64,000 bases of DNA from Balanoglossus misakiensis. Its lineage: Eukaryota; Hemichordata. The position numbers were made by a program, and so were the translations under genes. Numbering within the stretch: the first letter of the stretch is position 1; every line of letters starts with the position of its first letter. This document shows, piece by piece, positions 24,701 through 34,840 of the stretch. Location of the stretch: contig CM082591.2 in the NCBI GenBank assembly GCA_040954595.2, positions 7,750,001 to 7,814,000 of the forward strand. The letters run 5' to 3'. The notes below the pieces were generated by a model. The model ran no database searches. It worked only from the letters and a program-made list of their open reading frames with translations, and had not been told where the DNA came from.

Positions 24701-27700
24701 GATTGTTAATAACTGTATCTTCTGAAGCCTTGATAAACAGTGTTGAAAATTAAACAGAATATGGTGACCTCAGTTTAAAGTTGAAAAAAATCAGAAACAT
24801 TCTCGTATACAGAAATAATAGTGAAAATTGAAGCAACAAGATAAAATGAAAGCCAATATGGTACATCCTCTGGATTGTTGTAATCATCAGCATGTCTCAT
24901 TTACAAGGCTTAATAATAATATGAACCAGCCATTGTTTATGTCACATGTGACCACATCCCAAAGTAAAACTTAAAATCAATCTCACCTTGTTCAGTTTTC
25001 AATGTGATCTCTTCTCCCAGTTGAAGAGCCATAGCCTTTTTCAGTTGCAGCTCATTATCATATTGCTCATCATGTTTTTTTGATAATTTCAACTTGAGTT
25101 CAGCAATTATTTGGTCTTTCTGATCAAGTTTGGACTTCAACTCTTGGATATGTCTAGGGTCTGATTCTTCTAATCTTTGCTTGAGGGAAATGACATCCAG
25201 AAGTTGTGTGAAAGCTACTTTTTCAGTTTTTTCAAGTTTCTGAACACAATCTTTGTACTGCTTTTCTAAGAGGGACTTTTCCTGAATTGCTTCTTTCAAC
25301 TGATTCTCTAGAATCGTGTTTTCTGCTCGAAGTTTGAACTTTTCTGCCAAGGTCTCATCCATCTGCTGTTTTAGAGATTTCGTATCTGATTTCAAGGATT
25401 GCATTTCTTGGAACTGTTTTAGACTAACTTCAAAGGGCAGTAAGCTTTGTGCTTGTGAGCTGATAGATTCATGTGGAATGGAAAGAACTGGTGTGCCATA
25501 TTGTATGATTTTTCCCTCCAAATCTGAAATGAAGTAGATTTAATAATTATTATTTAAATGTAGGATGTACATTTCGCAATCTGCAGATCTGAGTAGATGC
25601 TGTTGCCAAATACTTTCACATTTATTATTTAGATCTGTGAAGTAAATTTCACCAAATTATTGAACTAGGTATAATATGCAGGAAACATTGGCTGTCAAAT
25701 TCCATGAATTTTGAATGTGCCAGTTTTATATTTTGATAGAAAATTTACTGAGCGATGTATGGGAATAATTGTTCCTTGAGAGTATTGATTTTTGAGAACG
25801 AGGAAAATGTTTGCTGTACTATTGGCTGTTTTGTAAAAGTACCACTACCACAGAAAAGCTCACACCTCGTATCTTGGTACTGAAAGGAAAACATTTTCAG
25901 ACTCCCAGAGGTTCTGTGAAACCTTTGGAGTCATGTGTAATATGCTTGTCAGACTTGGTGACTAAATTGCTGTTTGGTAATGTTTTAAAAATCACTGTTT
26001 ATTACCTGATTCACTGAAATCAGCCCTTTCTGTGTCAGTCATAAGATACCTTCTTACACCCAGTAACTCTAAGACTTGAGGTCTGTGAGATAGGATATGC
26101 TGAACTTTCTTGGTCATTTTCCCTGATAGTTGTATGATGTCAAACTCTCTTCCTTTCTGTCTTTTACACTGCTCACTGTCAAATATCTGAGGTGCATATT
26201 TGTCTGCTGACTTCTGGAATTCATGTATCCGATCAATCTCAAGAAACAACTTGGATAATGTCCCACCTGCAAAACATACAAATCCTGTTACCTTCAATTT
26301 TGTTCTGAAAAAACTTAAGAATGATGCCTTTAGATGTGTTAAATGATTTCTATCTAAACGGCCAAAACGACGCCATTGCCCATGATTTAAATGACAGTAA
26401 GGTAGGTTTAGAAAATTCAAATGATGACAAACCAAAATCTTATATTCACCTTGTTTCTGGTCAGTCTGAAAATGATCAGAACCGATTTCCATCTCTGCAT
26501 CTTGGAAAGCCACACAAGTTCTGTGAAACTTTATTGGAAATGTAATAATTATGGTTTAGTGGTAAAAGCAACAAATATGTGGAAATCGTTTATGACCCAG
26601 GTAATAGAAATGTAATACATGTATCAGGACATTACAGTCTTCCATTCAATCATTAAATGCATAAATTTACTATAATGCTTTACTGCGTTTGTCATTAGTT
26701 TGATGTGCTAGATCATTTACTCCCTATAATAACACAATCTAATGTACCTCATCCATTATTTCATCAACACTTTCCTCTTCTACTCTATCATCATATTCCG
26801 GTATTTCCACTGGGCCTATTCCCCCACCATCTCCTGAAAGACAATAAATGGGAAAAGTCATGAAGTACAGTCTGATGTTTTGAAAGAAAGAATGTATGTC
26901 TAAACTTTGAGCATTTAACTTATTAATACTACAACTTAATTAGCCATGCAAAATACTCTCTTATTTTGTTCATTGGGTTGTAATAAGTAATACTTTAAAA
27001 TATCAGAAACCTGAGGACAAACTTACTGTTCAGAAAGAATAGTTCCAGTTCATCAAACCTGGCTTGGTCATATGTCGCTGTCAACTGTAGTGGAATTCCA
27101 GTTCTGTTGGCCTCCTCTCCCATTTCATCTGTTATCAAGATTGGTTCAAACGCTTCAGGTAAACTTCTTGATTGACAGGTTGCCCGCAATTTAAAGAGAT
27201 TAAAAAGTACAGGCGTGTTTACTGTGATTTGCAGTGATCCCTCCTTCATATCGGTTACGTCCACTTCACCCATTATGTCAGTGCAGGCCTTCTTGACTTT
27301 GTTGATGTCATCACCATTGGTTACCACTTCAGCTGCTTTTCTCTCCAACCCCTGATTGCATTTGTCCCAAGATGCAGAAGCCGCCTGCTGCATTGCCTCG
27401 TTCGGTGCTTCGTCTTGTAGATGCTGCTGATAGGCATTTTCATCCAGTCTGAGATGAAATGAAATGGTTGTGTCTTCAAGGTTTTCTGTCTTTTGTAGTG
27501 GCTCTGCTGCCATACTTGATACCACATCCTCCTCATCGTGAATCTTCTCTATTTGCTTGTTGTTGTCGTTACTATTGGTTACTGCCTCCTCTGCTTTTCT
27601 CTTCACTGGTTGTTGCCTTGGTAGCTGATCTGCTCCATTCTGTCCAGCGTTCATGGGATTTTGGTGATTGACATCTTCGTCTGGAATGATCAGAATAATA

Positions 27701-30006
27701 CAGGGTGCAGAAATAAAGCTAGGTTAGTTTAAAGCAATAAGGTACTGAACCATGAGTGTTTTTTGTTGGCTCAAAAATGCCCACAAAAATATGTAACTTA
27801 AATTAGAACCCTTACCAAAAATGTTTTATAAGTTTATGTTCCATGTGGAAACTGTTGAACAGAATATCTACATAAGTTTGTGTGTTTGTTTGTTTGTTTG
27901 TTTGAACATACCTTTTGACTTTCTGCTTTGGTCAATTGTGTGTTCCTGGCGTTCTTTCTTCTCTGGTGACATCAGACCGGCAAATTTAGCATAACTCTTG
28001 TTCACATCCTCACTCACTTTGAAAGCATTCTTCAGTTCCGTAGCTTGGATAAAGGCAAGCCTGATGTTACTGACAACCTTCATTATCCTCTCTACTTTTC
28101 CATCAATGGTGTTAGGCAATAAGAAGGTTTCTGCAAACTCTGGAAAGTATTTGCTGAGAAACTGACCAAGTTCAGAATCTTCATCAGGTAAGGTTGGTAT
28201 TCCAATGGCCACAGATTCTAACCCAATAAAACCATACTTCTTGTAGAAGGATGCAGGAAGACAAATGTGAGACTTAAGCAGTGATGTTTGCAGACTATTT
28301 TCTGTGTAATATAAGTTGAGATATGTCTTCACATGATCACTCCTCATTTTGGCTGTAAGGCCCTTCAACTCTGTTTGACGGATTTTTGGTGAAGCTCCCA
28401 GTATTGACCATACAGGAGGTCTGCGGCCAACTGTTTTCCGTGCATTTGCTACACTTCCAATGGAAGCAGCCAGCATCTCACATCTGTTCAAGGCTTCTGG
28501 TGTATCAAACTGTCCATATGTCAGTATGCGGTGGATTTCCACTTCATCTGGTAATGTTGGATCTTTGTCAAAGAAGACTTTCCCGGGTCTTGGAAGGATC
28601 TCCATGTGAGGGATACTGGATAGTTTCTTTCCATTAATTTCTGCCCTGTATTCGTTAGTGAAATGCTCATACATTTTTGGACCAATTGACAATATGACAT
28701 CAGCTTCACTGGCCATCTTCAGCATCATCTCACTGAGGTTCCCGTCTGGAATTTCCAACAGACAGTTATCATCTTCATAGGCATGGTTAATCATAACAAG
28801 TTTAGCAGCTGGAAACAACTTTGCTCTGATGTCTATAGCAGCGAATCCGGTCTTTGGAGCGTAACCAACAACGTACTGGATGTTTTCTAACTTTCTTAGA
28901 TCAGGAAAGTAGCTTTCATGATTCAACAACCATTTTACATCTGGCTGATCAGTGATGTCTTTTGGTTCTGCTGGAATCAATGTAACATCACAACTGGCAG
29001 CATCTGCCTTCTGGTCATCACTGACTTTGACACCAACAAAGGTGGAATAGGCTTTAACAGGTTTTCCTTCTTTGACTTTCCTTGCACAGAAATCTTGTAC
29101 GAGATTTCTGTGAAACCCGTTCAAGTCACAGTCCTCTTTGTTCCATTCTTCATTTATAAATAATACTCCAGGAGGATCAGGAAGATGGAGTTGATGAAGT
29201 TTGGCTTCAGGGAAGAGACTTTCATGAATTGCTTTGGCTGCATTCTGTGTTTGTGGAGAATATCCGACTACATGTTGGATGTTTTTCAGTTCCTTTAGTC
29301 CTGGGAAGTAAATGCTATGGTTGAAGAGCCAGTGTTCTCCAGGGGGATCTTTCTTTGGATCCAACCACTTGTTTCTTTTGGCTGGAATCAAAGTGACATT
29401 CACACTCTTTGCATCTTTCTTTTGTTCTTCACTCACTTCAACTTGAAGGGTAGTACAGAGGAATTCAGAAACATTCTCAGACTTTATCTTTTCACGGAAC
29501 TCATTGACAAGCATATGACTTGGTTTTGTAATCTGCCCTTCTGAGGTTGTATCCCAGGTTGGTAGTAGCAGTAACGCTGCAGCTGGTGGTTCAGGAAGTG
29601 AGAGTTGGTGAAGTTTGGCTTCAGGGAAGAGACTTTCATGTATTGCTTTGGCTGCATTGTGTGTCTGTGGAGAATATCCGACTACATGTTGGATGTTTTT
29701 CAGTTTCTTCAGATCTGGAAAGTAGTTACTATGGTTGAAGAGCCAGTTTACTATTGGGGGATCTTCAAGAGGGTCTGCCCACTTGTTTCTTGTGGCTGGG
29801 ATCAAAGTAGCACCAACACTCTCTGCATCTTTCTTTTGTTCTTCACTCACTTTAACTTCAAGGGTAGTACAGTTGAATTCAGAAATGTTCTCAGACACGA
29901 GTGTGTTTTCTTTGAGATGTTTGATTATAGCTTGAGTTGGTTGGGAGGTCTTTGCCTCCTTGTCCCATGATTTCAATACAACCAGTGCTGCTGATGGTTC
30001 TGACAT
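20938..30006 (-). CDS. Multidomain protein: GT-B-like (triplicated N-lobe), TRADD-N-like, coiled coil, 36-aa repeats, NHL propeller
   Basis: My exon model in transcript order: 30006-27912, 27680-27027, 26833-26748, 26492-26450, 26266-26006, 25523-24987, 24653-23751, 21758-20938. Junction phases are 1,1,0,1,1,1,1 and all agree. The total is 5,400 nt, 1,799 residues plus stop. Domains: GT-B glycosyltransferase-like ~1-680, with the N-lobe present three times; TRADD-N-like ~844-915; acidic linker ~917-945; helical segment ~960-1046; coiled coil ~1085-1220; Glu/Thr/Lys-rich repeats ~1226-1515; NHL propeller ~1527-1799. I chose the ATG at 30006 because an acceptor (CTTCTTCCTGATAG) sits just upstream, which implies a noncoding first exon; an ATG at 30036 lies inside that acceptor tract. 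No signal peptide or membrane segment, so probably cytosolic. I know no named gene with this architecture. A role in immune or death signalling is inference. The weakest boundary is the fourth exon. Confidence 0.75.
22126..22700. repeat. 190-bp tandem repeat (3 copies) in the last intron of the GT-B-like/NHL gene
   Basis: Three near-identical 190-bp units start at 22126, 22316 and 22506 with GAGGAAATCAGGTCAAAAA (third slightly diverged). Each contains TATGGTAACATTATTAACTG and AACCATGACAACTGAATT. Noncoding. Confidence 0.92.
23515..23608. mobile_element. Short dispersed element, TTAACCCT...AGGGTTAA family
   Basis: A ~94-bp palindromic-ended unit: TTAACCCTATTACCACCATG ... TATAGGGTTAA. The interior TTTTCTATGGTAAATGTGGA parallels copies at 54434-54534 (opposite strand), 57247-57890 (tandem) and 58521-58616. 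Probable MITE family. Confidence 0.6.
23751..24653 (-). CDS. Exon 7: Glu/Thr/Lys-rich 36-residue tandem repeats
   Basis: 301 codons. A partial unit and seven full copies of a 36-residue (108-bp) repeat read MRREEETGSGETKHPQPETT then AEKETGDAKTKPTQPE, followed by a degenerate tail (TTREEASGSADLTKQDEPKS). Highly charged, Pro-spaced and probably disordered. The 108-bp period is a multiple of three, so the opposite strand also stays open for over 300 codons; that frame is a shadow. Two in-frame donors lie 9 nt apart (ACAG|gtgaga ending 23751, AAAG|gtaagg ending 23742). Both give phase 1, adding or skipping Gly-Glu-Lys. Without splicing the frame would end at 23698 (…LRKCRG). Confidence 0.75.
24987..25523 (-). 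CDS. Exon 6: coiled coil
   Basis: 179 codons. After ~30 residues containing PVLSIPHESISSQAQSLLPF comes a long Glu/Lys/Leu heptad-like stretch (for example FQEMQSLKSDTKSLKQQMDE, ILENQLKEAIQEKSLLEKQY and HIQELKSKLDQKDQIIAELK). It is probably a parallel coiled coil used for oligomerisation. It enters in phase 1 after CTACTTCATTTCAG and ends GAACAAG|gtgaga, phase 1. Confidence 0.75.
26006..26266 (-). CDS. Exon 5: helical segment of unknown family
   Basis: 87 codons entered in phase 1 after TATGTTTTGCAG. Reads GGTLSKLFLEIDRIHEFQKS, then KYAPQIFDSEQCKRQ, GREFDIIQLSGKMTKKVQHI and PQVLELLGVRRYLMTDTERA. Mostly helical and basic; I do not recognise the family. The exon ends GAATCAG|gtaata, phase 1. 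Confidence 0.65.
26450..26492 (-). CDS. Exon 4: very short linker exon (boundary uncertain)
   Basis: Fourteen codons, MEIGSDHFQTDQKQ, ending CAAG|gtgaat, phase 1. To keep the frame from exon 3 (phase 0) the acceptor must be GATGCAGAG|ATGG, which has a weak pyrimidine tract. A stronger upstream acceptor (TTTCACAG) gives the wrong phase. The 3' border fits exon 5 exactly. The coding frame is plausible but the start needs transcript evidence. Confidence 0.4.
26748..26833 (-). CDS. Exon 3: short acidic linker
   Basis: 28 codons reading DGGGIGPVEIPEYDDRVEEE then SVDEIMDE. It follows a strong acceptor (TTTATTGTCTTTCAG) and ends GATGAG|gtacat. It enters in phase 1 and leaves in phase 0. Glycine-rich then acidic, so probably a flexible linker after the TRADD-N-like domain. 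Confidence 0.6.
27027..27680 (-). CDS. Exon 2: TRADD-N-like domain with duplicated linker motif
   Basis: Joins exon 1 in phase 1 (codon split G|AC). The first half is charged and low in complexity and contains a duplicated motif: KRKAEEAVTNSNDNNK near residue 725 and ERKAAEVVTNGDDINK near residue 811. The C-terminal ~70 residues (MKEGSLQITVNTP..., ITDEMGEEANRTGIPLQL, TYDQARFDELELFF) have the strand/helix pattern and GSL-x-ITV start of the TRADD-N-like domains found next to death-fold or effector modules in invertebrate immune proteins. That match is by memory of the family pattern. The exon ends AACA|gtaagt, phase 1. Confidence 0.7.
27912..30006 (-). CDS. Exon 1: GT-B glycosyltransferase-like region with three N-lobe repeats
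   Basis: 698 codons in one exon. Three ~130-residue repeats (about 4-136, 143-274, 280-405) share blocks such as SEEQKKDAESVGATLIPA, WLFNHSNYFPDLKKLKNIQ, HVVGYSPQT and AIHESLFPEAKLHQL. Repeats 1 and 2 are much closer to each other than to repeat 3, so that duplication is the more recent. Repeat 3 runs into a C-lobe (406-680) with GT-B hallmarks: ADVILSIGPKMYEHF, HRILTYGQFDTPEALNRCE, WSILGASP and GFIGLESVAIGIPTLPDED. The last resembles the E-x7-E nucleotide-sugar motif of GT4 enzymes, with the second Glu kept and Lys where the first Glu is expected, so catalysis is doubtful. The exon ends AAAAG|gtatgt, phase 1. Confidence 0.8.
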
Positions 30007-30012
30007 TGTATT

Positions 30013-30540
30013 CCTATCAGGAAGAAGTATGGGCAAGGAAATATGTGAGATTGTAACAACTGTTTCTCTGAAGAGTGACTGTTTAAATATCCATGCACAT
30101 AGTCACATTGCAATACTGAGTAGGGAGCTAGAAGGTCAAGTGAGGTCACAGTGTGTTAGAAATCAGGCTTCAACATGTCTGATTAAATATCAACCAAATA
30201 CCTGAGGTATGTAATTGTCTCAAAACTGACAAAGTATGAATGGAAGTATGAACTCGTACTTGCCAAGTATGAATGATATAATGTTGGGTAGTATATACGT
30301 GTACATGTCACACATTTGCCTTTTGGTTACATTTCATATTGTGCGTAAAATAAAAAAGTCTTTTTGGTTTTCATTTATTTGCAGATTGGTAAGGTATTTT
30401 TTTTAAATGCTACATATTTGAGAAGAAAACTGAACTGTTTATAGGACAAATCAAAAAGCTGCAATGATATGTTGGCCTATGATAAGGCTTTTCATGCTCG
30501 GCGGCCATCATGCACTTACTCCTGTCAGCGTATGCGCATA
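30013..30540. other. Upstream of the GT-B-like/NHL gene; splice acceptor, possible promoter side
   Basis: Minus-strand acceptor TTCTTCCTGATAG ends at 30014, just before the presumed translated exon. A noncoding first exon and promoter should lie above it, but I could not place them. No other gene is recognised up to the foldback element. Confidence 0.35.
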
Positions 30541-30992
30541 GCCCCGCGGCCAGTACATCAATCATTACGATTGCTTTCGAATAGACGTTTAAAGGGACAA
30601 AGTCTCTCTCGCTGCCCTTTTTTCATTAATTGTATTTGACACAAGACACCGTTTATGTTATTCTACATGTGGATATATAGTGAATCAACGTTTGACCACA
30701 CGAAACTTCCTTCCCACTTGCAGACACGAGAGTGAAAACTCGCCAAAATGAATAATCGATGTTTACCATTTATTCATTTTGGCGAGATTTTTACTCTCAT
30801 ATGCTACATATGGGATAGAAGTTGTGTGTGGTTGAATGTTGATTCACTACCGGTATATATCCACATGCAAAATAACAACAGTGTCGTGTATCAAACATAA
30901 TTAATGGAAAAAGGGCAGAGAGAGAGAGACTTTGTCCCTTTAAACGTCCATTCGAAAGCAATCGTAATGATTGATGTACTGGCCGCAGGGCT
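30541..30992. mobile_element. ~450-bp foldback element with long inverted repeats (GGACAAAGTCTCTC family)
   Basis: The left end GCCCCGCGGCCAGTACATCA is mirrored by TGATGTACTGGCCGCAGGGC on the right. Inside this both sides carry GTTTAAAGGGACAAAGTCTC, then a second inverted pair with ATATAGTGAATCAACGTTTG, and a central hairpin (TTTTCACTCTC-type arms around TTTACCATTTATTC). Related copies are at 4140-4401 and 37479-37635. No coding capacity. Confidence 0.8.
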
Positions 30993-33162
30993 TTGTCTCT
31001 TTAAACATCAAGCGAGCCAAAAGAATCACAGAAAACGAACTTCGTAATAATCTGTGCACAATTAAATGTCCGGTATCCAAATATATTGAAAATATTCTAC
31101 GTAAATGCTTCAAAGAAAGTGGTCGCCCAGACGCATTGAAATGTACATATGTCTACTCGAGGCTAGCCGGAATTGCTTTGTGTGTCATGGGTCTCCACCT
31201 TGGTCAAAGGCTACTAATCACCTGACTAGGACTTTTCTCGCTCGATCATATAGCGATCGCGTACGCGTCGACTAACTATCGAGATGTGATGTTCATTTTC
31301 AACTGAAAATTAGGCCTCAAAAAAACAAAATTGTTCGTAAATTTCTGATCATTTGATCATCGGCCGACATTAGAGAGATTCTCTACCAAAAATGGGGCTT
31401 CAAAAATAAAATAAAAGTTGTTCGTAAATTCCCGATGATACATTGATTTATTTTCGTAAATTTCCATTTCCATTACCATAATCATTATTTAGGATTTGTT
31501 GTTATTACATCTAGTACACTAAAAGAATAAAGTGCTTTTCAGTGAGAACATGAAAGTGTTAAATTATAAGAATTTGAAGTTTGTAGACCTCCATATGACC
31601 AATGGCCAGGATGTATAGCTTGTATAGCCTTTGTTATAAAATGGCGACAAAACATGTTGTTAATACATGTACAGTTATTCTACATGATTGACAGATTGAT
31701 ACTGTGGAAGGGCAGTGGAGCCTGGAAGGTCAAATGAGGTCACACCGTGACAATATGTTTGGTTTAAATGTTAACTATATATTATACTGTACATTAACAC
31801 CATGTCCAAGTATAATGGACAGATAGCTAAACCTTAAGATAAATTCTGTTATCATTACTTAAAGGTGTGTGATCACAATCTATTTTTGGTACCTTGTTAT
31901 CTTATCAAATATTTGCAGTGTGCAGACCACAGTTACCAGCAGCATTATGGTATTTGTAAAGTTTAGGTTTGAAATGATCCATCAAAAGTGTTCTTGGGAG
32001 AAATATGTTGAAATGTCAATCATTACTTATTGATCAAAATTGACCTGCATGCAGTGCATTTAAAATAAGTTTCATTCTTTCATTTTCAATTCATGTCTGG
32101 AAGGGAGCATTCAAAAAATTGACATGACAGCTTTTCCCCTTGCAGATTTAGACGTGGTGGGTATGGCCATACACACAAATAGGCCGTTCACATTACTCAA
32201 AAAAGGCTAGGCCCTTGTCCTAGCAAGGTCTGTGGCCGAGCAAAAAGAAACAGGTGTGAACGGGTCTGGCCGACCCTAATTGTCCGGACAATTTTGGTCC
32301 CAGTCTAATATTGTTACAATCATCAGGATTAGTTTTGCCCGGCCATGGGCCTAGATGTGAATCCAGCACACGTCTATTAATATTCATGAGTTTACTGTTC
32401 TTGTTTACGTACACTCATACAACAATTGGAAATCTTGAGAATGGCTATTACATCAAGTTGACACCCCCCCCCCCAACCCCCCCCCCCCCACCCCCGCACG
32501 TGTACCGGTAGGTCGTGTACATAAACAAAAATAGTCTGGTGTGTGGAGCCGCCTCCCCTTTTTTACAGGAAGTACTTTCGAAATATTTTTTATACAATCA
32601 GTCCACACTCATGATCAGTTTTGTGTCAGAATTTTATAATAGTCATGGCAACATTGGGAGTAAGACTCTGCCTCTGATTGGGGCCGTTTTAAACTGGGGT
32701 TTGTTTGGCGACTTTTAGGACCACGGTCATGTCACACTTGCCATGCTGGGGACTTGCAGGGGGTGGGGGTGCTTGTTGACAGTGCCAAGAGAAGACGGCC
32801 AGTTTGAGCTTGTACTTCTGGCCGAATAGCGCAGTGCCAACCCAATTTACCTCTAATAAACTTTATAAAATATATAATACATTGTAACACTAAATTGTTC
32901 AGTGGGACGATTTTTGTCATCATTTCTGAGCAACACAACAGCATCGTTTGGATTGCTCTTTCTCTAGGAAATCGCTCAAGCTTATAAAACATGAGGTCTG
33001 TGCGGCTCCACTCGTCAGATTCTCATCAATGTCTATCACCTACCCAATCATTTCAAAGGGGTGATCAAAATGGCCAGAACAGCCAATTTTAACCAACCAG
33101 GTTCAAGAACCTGAGAAAAGGTGCTAAAAGCATGCAATAGATATATTGACAAGATAAACATT
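30993..33162. other. Noncoding stretch, no gene recognised
   Basis: Holds one short unrecognised open frame (30971-31225, overlapping the foldback end), two diverged copies of a segment with TTGTTCGTAAATT around 31310-31460, and C-rich tracts near 32463-32497. No splice-consistent exon of a known family was found. Confidence 0.4.
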
Positions 33163-33640
33163 GGGAACAGTAGGATTAAAGGAGGTGTAACTGGTCCAAC
33201 CTGTTCAGTTTTAGTGTGGGGCACGGCTGGAATGATAAAAATAATGTTGCTTTCATAATTATTACCAAGTTTCAGTATTAATAAATCATGTATGTGGCCA
33301 GATCTATTAATTCAAATCAATAAAAATGTAGAGACTTGGGAACAGTAGGATAAAGGGAGGTGTGACTGGTCCAGCTTGTTCAGTTTTAGTGTGGGGCACG
33401 GCTGGAATGATAAAAATAATGTTGCTTTCATAATTATTACCAAGTTTCAGTATTAATAAATCATGTATGTGGCCAGATCTATTAATTCAAATCAATAAAA
33501 ATGTAGAGACTTGGGAACAGTAGGATAAAGGGAGGTGTGACTGGTCCAACCTGTTCAGTTTTAGTGTGGGCCACGGCTGGAATGATAAAAATAATGTTGC
33601 TTTCATAATTATTACCAAGTTTCAGTATTCATAATTATCA
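33163..33640. repeat. 175-bp tandem repeat (~2.7 copies)
   Basis: Units start at 33163, 33338 and 33513 with GGGAACAGTAGGAT and contain GTGTGGGGCACGGCTGGAAT and AATAATGTTGCTTTCATAAT. Copies are nearly identical, so the expansion is recent. Confidence 0.93.
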
Positions 33641-34213
33641 TACATGCAATGCCTGTATTTGTCACTTTCTGTTGTTCTCACAGTGAAGATATTATAAAGT
33701 ATTTCACTCGGTGAAACTATTTTTGATAACGCGCTGAAATCATCACACAGCGTTGACTCAGTGATTGGCGCGAGAGTTCGCTGCGCGCGAGCGACATACG
33801 GGGCATAGGACTCTAGTGGAGAGGGGTGTTGTAAAATTTGGTAATTAGAAGCTGTAATAAAGTTTTCAAAGCTGGCGGTTTTGTCATGTTGAATGTAGCA
33901 TTTTTACTTCTTCGGAATTCTCAATGCAAAATAATTGTTAACATGATATTTTGAAAGAGAACATAGACAATTTTATTTAGAATGAGGATGTGCCCATCGT
34001 AATGAAAGCTGCCAACCCCCTTAAAATAATACTACGGCCTACACGTTGATCACCTGAACGCATCGCCCTGTCTCACTTGGCTATGGGCTACTGTCGTGAT
34101 CCCAGGGCACCCGGTTCAAATTTTTGGCCGTGAAATTGTTTTTCTCGGAGCATTTTTCGCAAATCATACTGTTTTATAGGTAGGCATGTATGATAAAGGG
34201 GTTATTACACAAA

Positions 34214-34305
34214 TTTTGGTCGATAATGCGACGCATTCTCGTGATGTCCGTATTTTGACGAGTTGTGAAGCAACGAGTCAAAATACGATGCGTTATCGAC
34301 CAAAA
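34214..34305. repeat. ~92-bp foldback hairpin
   Basis: TTTTGGTCGATAATGCG at the left pairs with CGTTATCGACCAAAA at the right. Closer in, CGTATTTTGACGAGTTG pairs (two mismatches) with CAACGAGTCAAAATACG around a 5-nt loop. Probably a small hairpin MITE. Confidence 0.65.
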
Positions 34306-34840
34306 AAAACAAGATAATAAATCATCAGCTCCAGTAGAACATACCTCTCAAAACGGTTGTTTCTGAGTGGTTGATTCCTTCCCTAGTTAGAGCTTCAATC
34401 CAGGTACATCTGAAATAAGTGATATTAGTCGCATGTAAATACAAATCCTAGACATTTTTCATTTAGGTCTATTTTCAAGTTGACAAAAGTTTAGAGGCTT
34501 AATTGTTGAGTTATTCCAATAGAATTCTTCTTGTTGATGTCGGGTTCTGTTAGTTGAAAATGAAAGAGGGTGTGGCTCGAGTTTGAGGACTGACAGAAAA
34601 AGAGAGAAAATATCACCAAATATTCAATGTGACGTACGTACCTCTTAATGTTGTAACAGAGTGTTTGATTTCCTCACAAAGTAGAACTCTCCAGGTGAAT
34701 AACTGAAGCTAAGGTCCCAAAAGTATCAAGAATGCTAGTGCTCACCAGAGAAAAATGGCAGATAAAGTTGCTGATCGATCTACCAAGTGCTGTACACTTG
34801 TCATGTGATCTGACTTTAAATACCTGTGTTGTACATTGTA

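Noticed and set aside
30971-31225. 84-codon open frame with CPVSKYIENILRKCFKESGR
   Set aside because: It starts inside a foldback element, has no recognised family and no clear splice partners. It could be a transposon-carried fragment, but evidence is too thin to annotate.
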